49,121 nucleotides of DNA, from positions 1-49,121 of the forward strand of contig NZ_CADFEJ010000030.1 of the NCBI RefSeq assembly GCF_902833055.1, read 5' to 3'. Numbering within the stretch: the stretch's first letter is position 1; every line of letters begins with the position of its first letter. Source of the DNA: Burkholderia territorii. GTDB lineage: Bacteria; Pseudomonadota; Gammaproteobacteria; Burkholderiales; Burkholderiaceae. The notes below the pieces were generated by a model, which worked only from the letters and a program-made list of their open reading frames with translations, had not been told where the DNA came from and ran no database searches. Shown piece by piece: positions 26,310 through 34,460 of the stretch. Position numbers and translations under genes: made by a program.

Positions 26310-26783
26310 AGGAGGCGAGCTGGCTGCCTTGCTGTTCGCCATCGCGCACGGCGTGCTCGTCCGCCAAGGGCGATGCGCGCTTGCGGCCATGGCTGGCCGC
26401 GCCCTCTGACAGCCTGCGCTGCGCTTGTTCTGGCAACGGTGCCGAGCAATTTCGCCAGTGCAACTGGAGATCACCGTGCGCGCCTCGTCGCTGGCGATCA
26501 ACGCATCCTGCTGCTGACCAACGGCCGCGAATCACTCCAGAACCCGGACTCCGCTCCGCCACCCCTGGTCTGGGTAGCAGGCCATCGGAGGACGCTGACA
26601 TGCTGGTTTAGCTGTCGTTGCGAGTCTTTGTCGACAATCGCATGACGTGCGCGAATGGCGGGAAGGTCGTTTTGGAGGCTGCCAGATGACCGCTTCGGGT
26701 CGTTTGAAGTCGTTCGCGTCACCCCAGAACCGCCATTCGCGGTCGCGTACCACTGCTGACGCCGGGAAGAAGGTGCCCGCAAG
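26310..26783. other. 474-base non-coding stretch, probably eroded
   Basis: No gene is supported. The plus strand begins with a short open stretch (LAALLFAIAHGVLVRQGRC), soon closed by stops. The part near 26640-26760 (GAATGGCGGGAAGGTCG, TGACCGCTTCGGGTCG, CCGCCATTCGCGGTCG) again resembles degenerate non-coding filler. Confidence 0.45.
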
Positions 26784-27712
26784 ATGGCGGAACCCACGCA
26801 CAGGTCGCGCGCCGGCTGACCCCGTTCCTGATGTTGTGTTACCTCGGCGCGTATCTGGATCGCGTCAACGTCGGCTTCGCGAAACTGCAGATGCTCAACG
26901 ACCTGCGCTTCAGCGAGACGGTCTACGGGATGGGCGCAGGCATCTTCTTCCTCGGCTATTTCCTGTTCGAGGTGCCGAGCAACCTGATCCTGCATCGTGT
27001 CGGAGCGCCGCTGGCTCGCGCGGATTATGCTGACGTGGGCGGTGATCTCGGCGAGTTTCGGGTTCGTCAAGTCGCCAACCGCGCTCTATGCGCTGCGATT
27101 TCTGCTCGGCGTCGCCGAAGCAGGTTTCGCGCCGGGCGTGATCCTGTATCTCACGTACTGGTTCCGGCGGCGCGGCGCGCGAAGGCGCTGTCGCTGTTCT
27201 TCGTGGCGATTCCGCTCGCCGGGATCATCGGCGGACCGCTGTCGGGGGCGATCATGCATTCGCTGCATGGCGCGATGTCGATGGCGGGATGGAAGTGGCT
27301 GTTCCTGCTCGAGGCACTGTCTTCTTCCGTGCTGGGCTTCGCGATCCTGCTGTATCTCGACGACGGCATTGCCGGCGCGAAATGGCTAATCGGTCCCGAA
27401 AAGGCCTTGCTGGCGCGCAACGTGCCGGCCGATGCCGAGCACACCACGGCCCACCTGTCGATTCGCACATTCGTCGTGGACCGGCGCCTTTGGCAAATGG
27501 CAGCGATCTGCTTCTGCGTCGTGCTCGGGCAGTACGGTCTCACGTTCTGGCTGCCGACGATCATTCGGAAGGCCGGCGTGGCCGACCAGCTGTGGGCCGG
27601 CCTGTTCGCCGAGATTCGGTATGCGTGCGCGATCGTCGCGCTGGTGCTGATCGGCATCAGCGCGGATCGTTGCCGCGAGGGCCGCTTCCATCTCGCGGTG
27701 CCGATGCTGGGG
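26784..27712 (+). pseudogene. MFS transporter (anion:cation symporter family) pseudogene, frameshifted and 3' truncated
   Basis: An MFS protein can be read only by switching frame several times. ATG 26784 starts MAEPT; the frame changes near 26798 to give RRLTPFLMLCYLGAYLDRVN and FLGYFLFEVPSNLILHR. It changes again near 27000 (WLARIMLTWAVISASFGFV, then GVAEAGFAPGVILYLTYWF) and back near 27165 (RRAKALSLFFVAIPLAGIIG through GLTFWLPTIIRKAGV). These are the usual features of the ACS family (hexuronate, phthalate and tartrate-type transporters, around 430 residues). The reading stops being recognisable after FHLAVPMLG, so roughly the last third is gone. Sequencing error cannot explain the missing end. 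Confidence 0.85.
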
Positions 27713-28032
27713 CCAGCCGGAACAGGGAGAACAGCCGCTCAACGGCTTGCTGCCTGAATTGCGGCGTCGCCATCTGCCCGATACCGACCACGCAGGCGGC
27801 GATTTCCGCGCGAACCTGGCGCCACCGGCTTTGCAGCGCGAAACGGCGCCGGCGTGAACGGCCGAACGGTGCACCGCGCTCAGCGTTCAGCGGTGCGCCG
27901 TTGCGCCATATCGCGTGATCAGATATCCATCGAAAAAATAACCATTTGGTACACGCATGTGCGCGCATTACAGTCTGGCCTCCTGCCGGCTGCGCCGCCG
28001 GTCGTTTCGACGTTATTTCAGAAATTCGCCAC
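27713..28032. other. 320-base region between the pseudogene and the ABC transporter operon
   Basis: No gene is supported. The left part is open on the minus strand but unlike any family I know. The part at 27915-27960 is AT-rich and is the likely promoter of the ABC transporter operon. No regulator gene is adjacent. Confidence 0.4.
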
Positions 28033-28836
28033 ATGAATCGTTTGATGCGTTCCAGGGTCCGCCGTGCCGCGGCCGCGCTGTTCGTGTTCGGCCTCGTGTC
28101 GGCTTCCCATGCAGCCCAGCCGACGTTGCGCGTCGGCATCGATGCCGAGTCTTATCCGCCGTTCTTCTCGAAGGACGCGGCCGGCAAGTGGAAGGGCTGG
28201 GAAATCGACCTGCTCGATGCCGCGTGCGGCAAACTGAACGTGCGCTGCGAACTCACCGACATCGCGTGGGACGGCCTGATCCCGGCGTTGCAGAACCGCA
28301 AGATCGACGTGATCTGGTCGTCGATGACGATTACGGGCGAACGGCAGAAGGCGATCGATTTCAGCCGTGCATATTACGAGTCGCCGACGGTGTTCGTCGG
28401 CGCGAAAAGCGACCGGCGCCGCGTCGATTGCGCGGTGCCCGCGAGCTTCAAGGGCCGCGTGATCGGCGTCGAGGCCGGCACGAACTTCTCGGCGTTCCTC
28501 GATTCCCGCTTCAAGGCGGACGCGCAGATCAAGGCCTTCGACAAGTTCGACAACGCGCTCGCGGATCTGGTGTCCGGCCGGGTCGACTACGTGCAGGAAG
28601 GCAAGGGGCTGTTTACGGCATTCCTCGCGTCGCGCGACGGCAAGGACTTCGAGGTCAAGGCGACGTGCGCGGACAATCCGGTGCTGGGCCTCGGCATCGG
28701 CGCGGGCGTGCGCCAGGGCGATGCGCTGCGCGGCAAGCTGTCGACCGCGATCGCGCAACTGCAGCAGGACGGCACGTGGGATGCGATCACCGCGCGCTAT
28801 CCGAACCTGAAGGGCACGATCGAGAAGGGCCGCTGA
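28033..28836 (+). CDS. ABC transporter periplasmic substrate-binding protein, polar amino acid family
   Basis: A 267-residue SBP_bac_3 protein. A signal peptide (RRAAAALFVFGLVSASHA) ends near residue 27. The mature part begins TLRVGIDAESYPPF and has GWEIDLLDA, IDVIWSSMTITGERQKAIDF and the hinge region ALADLVSGRVDYV, all family hallmarks. I chose the ATG at 28033; the upstream frame is open but lacks a signal sequence. The first permease follows after four bases. The ligand is probably a polar, cystine-like or substituted amino acid. Confidence 0.93.
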   Translation: MNRLMRSRVRRAAAALFVFGLVSASHAAQPTLRVGIDAESYPPFFSKDAAGKWKGWEIDLLDAACGKLNVRCELTDIAWDGLIPALQNRKIDVIWSSMTITGERQKAIDFSRAYYESPTVFVGAKSDRRRVDCAVPASFKGRVIGVEAGTNFSAFLDSRFKADAQIKAFDKFDNALADLVSGRVDYVQEGKGLFTAFLASRDGKDFEVKATCADNPVLGLGIGAGVRQGDALRGKLSTAIAQLQQDGTWDAITARYPNLKGTIEKGR

Positions 28837-28840
28837 CCCG

Positions 28841-29575
28841 ATGGCCGCGGACGATTCGCTGCTCGCGTTGCTCGCATTCGGCGACGGCGGCTATGGCCGC
28901 GTGTTCGCGGGCGCGTTCGCACTGACGTTCGGCGTCGCGGCAGCGTCGTTCGGCGCCGGCGTGCTGCTCGGCATCGCCGGCGCGCTCGGCAAGCTGTCGC
29001 GCCACGCGCCGCTCGCATGGCTCGCGCGGCTTTACACGACGCTGGTGCGCGCGCTGCCCGAGCTGTTGTGCCTGCTGCTCGCGTTCTATGCGCTCGCGCC
29101 TGCCGTCGAGGCGGCGCTGCAGCGCGGCGGCCTGGTGCCCGACGGCTTCGCGTTCCCGCCGTTCCTCGTCGCGGCGCTGTCGCTCGGGTTCATCCAGGGT
29201 GCGTATCTGACCGACATCTTCCGCGCGGCGCTCGTCAACGTGCCGACCGGCCAGATCGAAGCCGCGCACGCGTTCGGGATGACGCCGTGGCAGACGTTCA
29301 TGCGCATCCGGCTTCCGGCCGCCGCACGGCTCGCGTTGCCGGGCACGGGCAACGTGTGGCTGAACGCGACCAAGGATGCATCGTTCATCAGCGTGCTCGG
29401 CTCGTTCACGGATTTGCTGAAAGCGAGCCAGCTCGCGGCCGGCGCGACGCGCCACTACGTATTCTTCTATCTCGTCACGGCCGCGCTGTTCCTGCTGCTG
29501 AGCATCGCGTCGACGGGCCTCTTCGCGGCGCTCGAGCGCCACGCGAATCGTGGCACGAGGCGCGCAACCGCATGA
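28841..29575 (+). CDS. ABC transporter permease, HisM/ArtQ family (first)
   Basis: A 244-residue membrane protein with about five helices. The EAA loop reads EAAHAFGMTPWQTFMRIRLP, the contact site for the ATPase, and QGAYLTDIFRAALVNVPTGQ precedes it as in polar amino acid permeases. It overlaps the second permease by ATGA, so the two are translationally coupled. Confidence 0.92.
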   Translation: MAADDSLLALLAFGDGGYGRVFAGAFALTFGVAAASFGAGVLLGIAGALGKLSRHAPLAWLARLYTTLVRALPELLCLLLAFYALAPAVEAALQRGGLVPDGFAFPPFLVAALSLGFIQGAYLTDIFRAALVNVPTGQIEAAHAFGMTPWQTFMRIRLPAAARLALPGTGNVWLNATKDASFISVLGSFTDLLKASQLAAGATRHYVFFYLVTAALFLLLSIASTGLFAALERHANRGTRRATA

Positions 29576-30339
29576 TCTTCTCGCTGCCATTCCTGCTCGA
29601 CACGGTGATGCCGAAGCTGCTCGCCGCGGTGCCGACGACGCTCGCGCTGACGCTTGTGTCGGGCGCGGCCAGCGTGCTGCTGGGCGTGCCGCTCGCGCTC
29701 GCCGCCGGCGCGCGCCATGCGCCGCTGCGCTGGTCGTCGCGCGGCTGGCTCATGCTGATTCGCGGCACGCCGCTGCTCGTTCAGCTCTATTTGCTCTACT
29801 ACGGATTCGGGCAGATCGTACCGCGCGAATGGATGCGCGACAGCTGGGCGTCGCCGCTGCTGCGCGACGCGTTCTGGTACGCGATCGTCGCGTTGAGCGT
29901 GAACGAGAGCGCGTACGTCGCGACGATCCTGCGCGGTGCGATCGCCGGCGTGCCGGCCGGCGAGATCGAAGCCGGGCACGCTTACGGCATGACGCGCGTG
30001 CAGGTGCTGCGCCGCATCGTCGGCCCGCGCGCGTGGCGGCTCGCGCTGCCCGCGCTCACCGGCGAGGCGATCCTGCTGCTGAAATCGACCGTCCTCGCGT
30101 CGACAGTGACGGTGTTCGACGTGATGGGAACGGCCAATACGCTGCGCTTCGAGACATTGCGCGTGTACGAGCCGCTGGTCGGCGCGGCTGTTGTCTATGT
30201 CGTGCTCGTCGCGCTGCTCACCATTCCGGCCGCTCGTCTCGAGAAGCATGTCAATCGCCATCTGACGCGCACCCCCGACGCTCGCGTCGCCGTACGCCGC
30301 CGCCGCGCGTCGCCGGACGCGTGGGCAGCCCCCAACTGA
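29572..30339 (+). CDS. ABC transporter permease, HisM/ArtM family (second)
   Basis: A 255-residue permease. Its EAA loop is EAGHAYGMTRVQVLRRIVGP, and SVNESAYVATILRGAI is typical of the family. The start ATG overlaps the stop of the preceding permease (ATGA at 29572-29575). A heterodimeric permease pair normally needs a dedicated ATPase, but none is encoded in this operon. Confidence 0.92.
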   Translation: MIFSLPFLLDTVMPKLLAAVPTTLALTLVSGAASVLLGVPLALAAGARHAPLRWSSRGWLMLIRGTPLLVQLYLLYYGFGQIVPREWMRDSWASPLLRDAFWYAIVALSVNESAYVATILRGAIAGVPAGEIEAGHAYGMTRVQVLRRIVGPRAWRLALPALTGEAILLLKSTVLASTVTVFDVMGTANTLRFETLRVYEPLVGAAVVYVVLVALLTIPAARLEKHVNRHLTRTPDARVAVRRRRASPDAWAAPN

Positions 30340-30365
30340 TTCCTGTCCTGGTAACGAATCTGACG

Positions 30366-31742
30366 ATGTCCGATCCTCGCCCCTTGCTGTTTTCCCTGTA
30401 CGAACAAGCCAGCGTCGGCTGCGGCGGCGCGCCGAGCCTGTGGACCCATCCCGCCGACGAACGGCTGCGCGCGAATACGCTCGCGTTCTGGTCGGACCTC
30501 GCACGCACGGCCGAGCAAGCCGATCTCGACATGCTGTTCTTCGCGGACGTGCTCGGCCTGTACGACGTCTATGGCGGGTCGGCGGACGCGGCACTGCGAT
30601 GGGCGGTCGAGTCGCCCGCGAACGATCCGATGATGCTGATTCCGGCACTCGTCGCGCAGACCGAGCGGCTCGCATTCGGCGTGACCGCGAGCACGACCTA
30701 CGAGCATCCGTTCGCGCTCGCGCGCCGCTTCAGCACGCTCGATCACCTGAGCAACGGCCGGATCGGCTGGAACATCGTGACGTCCTACCTGACGAGCGCG
30801 GCGCGCAACTTCGGGCTCGACCGGATGATCGGCCACGATGAACGCTACGCGCGCGCGGAGGAATTCCTCGACGTCGTGTACAAGCTGTGGGAAGGGAGCT
30901 GGGCGGACGATGCAGTGGTCGCCGACAAGCAAGCGCCGCGCTATGCGCGCGGCGACCGCGTGCGGCCGATCGCGCACGAAGGCACGCACTATCGCGTGGA
31001 GGGGCCGCACGTCTGCGCGCCCTCGCCGCAGCGCTCGCCCGTGCTGATCCAGGCCGGCTGGTCCGGACGCGGGCGCGAATTCGCGGCGAAGCACGCGGAG
31101 GTGGTGTTCGTCGCGAAGTCGAATCCGCACGAGATTCGTGCGGGCCTCGACGAGATTCGCCGGCTTGCGACGGAGCGCGGCCGCGCGGCGGATGACGTGA
31201 AGTCGCTGACCGTGCTGCGGATCGTGACCGCGCGCTCGTCGAGCGATGCGAAGGAGAAGTACCATACGCTGCAGCAGCACTACCATCAGCACGCGCAACT
31301 CGTCAGCTATGCGGGCGACACCGGCATCGACATCGACCGCTATGCGGACGACGAACCGCTGACCACGCACACGGAAGGGCTCACGTCCTATGTGGTGCGG
31401 CCCGACGGCAGCGGCAAGCCGCTCACTGGCGGCGACGTGCGGCGCAAGTTCGCGAGCGTCACGCGCGGCACCGACCTGATCCTCGTCGGCTCGCCCAGCG
31501 AGGTCGCCGATCAGCTCGCCGAGCACGCGCGCCAGTCGACGACGAGCGGCTACATGCTCAATCCGCTGATCAGCCCGGGCACGCTCGACGATTTCGCGGA
31601 GCTCATCGTGCCGGAACTGAAAAAACGCGGCCTGTACCGCACGACGGCACCGGCCGGCACCTTCCGCTCTCGGCTTAGCGGCCGCGACCGCCTGCCGGAG
31701 ACCGCGCATGGCGCGTCCTTCCGGCAATCCGCATCGGAATGA
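30366..31742 (+). CDS. LLM-class flavin-dependent monooxygenase (NtaA/SnaA/DszA family)
   Basis: A 458-residue flavin-dependent monooxygenase of the bacterial luciferase-like superfamily, usually supplied with FMNH2 by a separate reductase. Family motifs are LDMLFFADVLGLYDVYGG, LAFGVTASTTYEHPFALARR, LDHLSNGRIGWNIVTS (the classic RIGWN motif), and SPQRSPVLIQAGWSGRGREF. It follows the second permease by 26 bases, so it probably acts on the imported compound. Family members include YtnJ/CmoJ-type enzymes that cleave S-substituted cysteine derivatives in operons with cystine-type ABC transporters, plus nitrilotriacetate and dibenzothiophene sulfone monooxygenases. No flavin reductase is nearby. 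Confidence 0.92.
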   Translation: MSDPRPLLFSLYEQASVGCGGAPSLWTHPADERLRANTLAFWSDLARTAEQADLDMLFFADVLGLYDVYGGSADAALRWAVESPANDPMMLIPALVAQTERLAFGVTASTTYEHPFALARRFSTLDHLSNGRIGWNIVTSYLTSAARNFGLDRMIGHDERYARAEEFLDVVYKLWEGSWADDAVVADKQAPRYARGDRVRPIAHEGTHYRVEGPHVCAPSPQRSPVLIQAGWSGRGREFAAKHAEVVFVAKSNPHEIRAGLDEIRRLATERGRAADDVKSLTVLRIVTARSSSDAKEKYHTLQQHYHQHAQLVSYAGDTGIDIDRYADDEPLTTHTEGLTSYVVRPDGSGKPLTGGDVRRKFASVTRGTDLILVGSPSEVADQLAEHARQSTTSGYMLNPLISPGTLDDFAELIVPELKKRGLYRTTAPAGTFRSRLSGRDRLPETAHGASFRQSASE

Positions 31743-31847
31743 CGGTGACGCGCCGGTCAAGACGGAACGACTATCAGCGGAGCGCGGAGCCGCTTCCGTG
31801 CCGTGTCGGGTTGCCATCGCGATCCGACGGGGCTTCGTAACGTGCGT

Positions 31848-34439
31848 TCAGGGAGTGGCTGCCAATTTCAGTTCGTGCCAGGTCCCCGCGCCGAAACGCA
31901 GCAGCCCGGTCTCACCAAATCGCCACAGATGAAGCCAGCCGTGGTCGACCAATTGCCGAACCGTCGAATGCTTGTCGATCACGCGTTCGATCGATGCGCG
32001 AGGTGCGTCGATGATCACGGTCAGGCGCAATGGCTCGTGTATCCAGCGCTGGCCATCATGCAGGGACTGTTTCGAAAGACCGATGCGCAAGTCGCCACTG
32101 TTGCCTTCAAAGACGCCGATATGCCCGCCTACGACGTTGTGAAGGACCTTGTTGCCACAGCCCATGTGCGCGGGATCGCATGTCGACGCGTGGTACTGCC
32201 AATTGATCCAGTGCGCGACCAGCATCGGTGCGGTCATCAATAGTTCGAGCAGGCTGCCGTCCGCGTCTTGCGTGAAATCGTAGTCGTGCAGGAAGCAGCG
32301 ACCGTCGAGCACGGCGCCGCGGCTGCGCGTGCGTGGCGCGATGATGAACGCAGCATTGCCGGCCAGCCCCCACTCGGGGCGCGTCTGAGCGCCGTCGTTG
32401 GCTCGCTCGCGAAGGCAGTCCAGCAAGCGAACGGCGTCCATCCGCGGGTCGAGGCCGACGCGCACCGCTCGCTCGCGGCGCACCTGGTCGCTCGCGTGGC
32501 CGAAGACGGCCAGCATCCGCTCCCAGCGCGCGGCGGCGACGGGGCCCAGGAGGTCGAGGTCGAAGCCTTCGATTTCGTCGGTCGTGGTGTTGTGCAGCGC
32601 CGCGACGAACGTCGTGTCGTCGGGCACATGGATGCCCCGCTGCACGAGACCCGCGCGCACCACGCGATCGTTCAGCACCTGCGCAAGCACGCGTACGTTG
32701 ACTTCCCCGCTTTGGCCGCAGCAGGCGCCGCAGTCGAGCGCCGCCGCATGCGCGTTGTTTGCGCTCTGGCTGGCATGTCCGACCAGGACGACCAGCGGGG
32801 CGAGCGATTGCGCGATGCCCATGCCATGCAGGATGCGCGCGGCCAGGTCGATCTTGGCCTGATCGTCGATGCCGACGAGTGCCGGACGGCAAATGGCCTT
32901 GTAGCGGGGCGGCAGGTCGGCGAGGTCATCGCGAACGCGCGGGTTGCGCGAGGGCTTCAGCCACTGTTGCAGCTTGCCCAGATAGCCGAGCCCGGCGGCC
33001 TCGACGAACGAGAAAGATGTGCCCGGCAGCCGGGTCGCGGCAGACGCCTGGTTCGACAATGCGAAGCGCAAGCGGCGCGCCGAGCTCGCAGCCGCGCTGA
33101 TTGCTCCGCCGCCTTCGCTGGAAGTGGCCGATACGGCATCGGTGACTTCGAGCGACGGTGCGAGCAGGCCGGGAAGTTGCGGGCGGCGCGCCGACGTGGC
33201 GAGCGGCGTATAAGCGACCGGCAGGCCGAAGAATCCGGCGAAGCCGATCGTCTGGACCGCTGGCCAAATCGACTCAACGGCACGCCGCAACGGTTCGCTG
33301 CGAACGTCGATGCAGAACGCGGCCTGGACTTCGATCTCCTCGACCCGCGGTGCGGCATCCGGAGCCGTTCGCGGTTGACCGATCGAGCCGAGCTTGCCTG
33401 CCAGTTCGCGCTGGTAGCCGGCCTCGAAGGCCAGCTGCCACACCTCGTCGACCAGCAGCCGCGCGTGTGCGTCGGCCAGCAGTGCGGCCGAATCGCGCCA
33501 GTGGCCCTGCACGGCCGCGAACGCGCGGCGTGCCGCCGCATCGTCCTTGCAGTCGAGCAACAGCGCGCCCCACGCCAGCCGGATCGCGAGCAGATCGCGC
33601 AGGTGCTCGTCGGACTCGCCAGCCAACCGAGCCTGCCAGCCCAGGTACGCGCACCACGACGCCCAGCCGTTGACGGTCAGCAGCACGGCCTCCAGATAGT
33701 CGGGCCACACGGCTTCGGGCAGACCGAGTCGCTCGAGTACCCACGATTCGGCATCCTGACGCGTGGCGGGTAGCGCCCTGAGCGACTGACCGAGGCGCGG
33801 CAGGCCCATCAGCACGCCGATGCCGTGATCGTGTGCGATCGTGTCGCGCCAGAAGGCATAGAGGCTCCGGTCATGATGCGGCCGCCAGTCGGCCTGATGC
33901 TCGTCGAAGTAGGCCGCGCAGGTCTGGCTGACCTGGTGCGTGATCGCCTGGCGCCACGAAAGGCGTTCGTGGCGCAATGGGTCGTCGTCGAGCACATCGA
34001 TCAGCAACGGCAGGCGGGGCAGGTTGAGCGGGCGCGTCAATGCGTCAATGCAGACGCGCTCGGTCAGGCCGGCCGCTCGTGCAGCTGGCAGGGCCTGCAA
34101 CGCATATCGCAGATCCGCCGGCGCGATGCGCGCGGATTCCCATGCCGAACGGATCTGATCCCGCGAGGGGAACACCTTGATGTCGGCCAGCACGGCCATC
34201 CGCGCGGCAATTTCCCGGACGGGACGGCCGATGCGCTCCCAGTGTGGATTGACGGCGATGGCGCGATCGAGCGGCCAGGCCGGCGCAATCGAGCGGCATG
34301 CCGCGTCGCATGCCGCGTCGATCCGCTCGCGCGGATACCTGCAGCGGGCGTCGGCAGCGGGGTGCGCGGGACGGGCGGCATCGTTCGCCCGGGGCGCTGC
34401 ATCGCGCTTCGCGCGTTGTTCGAGTGTTGCAGTGCGCAT
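31848..34439 (-). CDS. dabA: Inorganic carbon transporter subunit DabA (DUF2309)
   Basis: An 863-residue protein of the UPF0753/DUF2309 family. It has the zinc-site pattern of DabA: C376 and D378 in FCIDVRSE, H555 in VGHASQSANNAHAAALDCG and C570 15 residues later. These match the C-x-D and H-x14-C layout (C351, D353, H524, C539) reported for the Halothiobacillus protein. DabA is thought to be a beta-carbonic anhydrase-like subunit that hydrates CO2 vectorially. dabB lies 21 bases upstream on the same strand. The protein probably sits at the inner membrane through DabB. Its presence in a heterotroph suggests a role in supplying bicarbonate for anaplerotic reactions. Confidence 0.92.
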   Translation of the reverse strand: MRTATLEQRAKRDAAPRANDAARPAHPAADARCRYPRERIDAACDAACRSIAPAWPLDRAIAVNPHWERIGRPVREIAARMAVLADIKVFPSRDQIRSAWESARIAPADLRYALQALPAARAAGLTERVCIDALTRPLNLPRLPLLIDVLDDDPLRHERLSWRQAITHQVSQTCAAYFDEHQADWRPHHDRSLYAFWRDTIAHDHGIGVLMGLPRLGQSLRALPATRQDAESWVLERLGLPEAVWPDYLEAVLLTVNGWASWCAYLGWQARLAGESDEHLRDLLAIRLAWGALLLDCKDDAAARRAFAAVQGHWRDSAALLADAHARLLVDEVWQLAFEAGYQRELAGKLGSIGQPRTAPDAAPRVEEIEVQAAFCIDVRSEPLRRAVESIWPAVQTIGFAGFFGLPVAYTPLATSARRPQLPGLLAPSLEVTDAVSATSSEGGGAISAAASSARRLRFALSNQASAATRLPGTSFSFVEAAGLGYLGKLQQWLKPSRNPRVRDDLADLPPRYKAICRPALVGIDDQAKIDLAARILHGMGIAQSLAPLVVLVGHASQSANNAHAAALDCGACCGQSGEVNVRVLAQVLNDRVVRAGLVQRGIHVPDDTTFVAALHNTTTDEIEGFDLDLLGPVAAARWERMLAVFGHASDQVRRERAVRVGLDPRMDAVRLLDCLRERANDGAQTRPEWGLAGNAAFIIAPRTRSRGAVLDGRCFLHDYDFTQDADGSLLELLMTAPMLVAHWINWQYHASTCDPAHMGCGNKVLHNVVGGHIGVFEGNSGDLRIGLSKQSLHDGQRWIHEPLRLTVIIDAPRASIERVIDKHSTVRQLVDHGWLHLWRFGETGLLRFGAGTWHELKLAATP

Positions 34440-34460
34440 GTGATTCTCCGGATCAGCGGC

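Noticed and set aside
26784..27712. Programmed frameshifting in the MFS gene
   Set aside because: Three separate frame changes without slippery sites and a missing C-terminal third indicate decay, not recoding.
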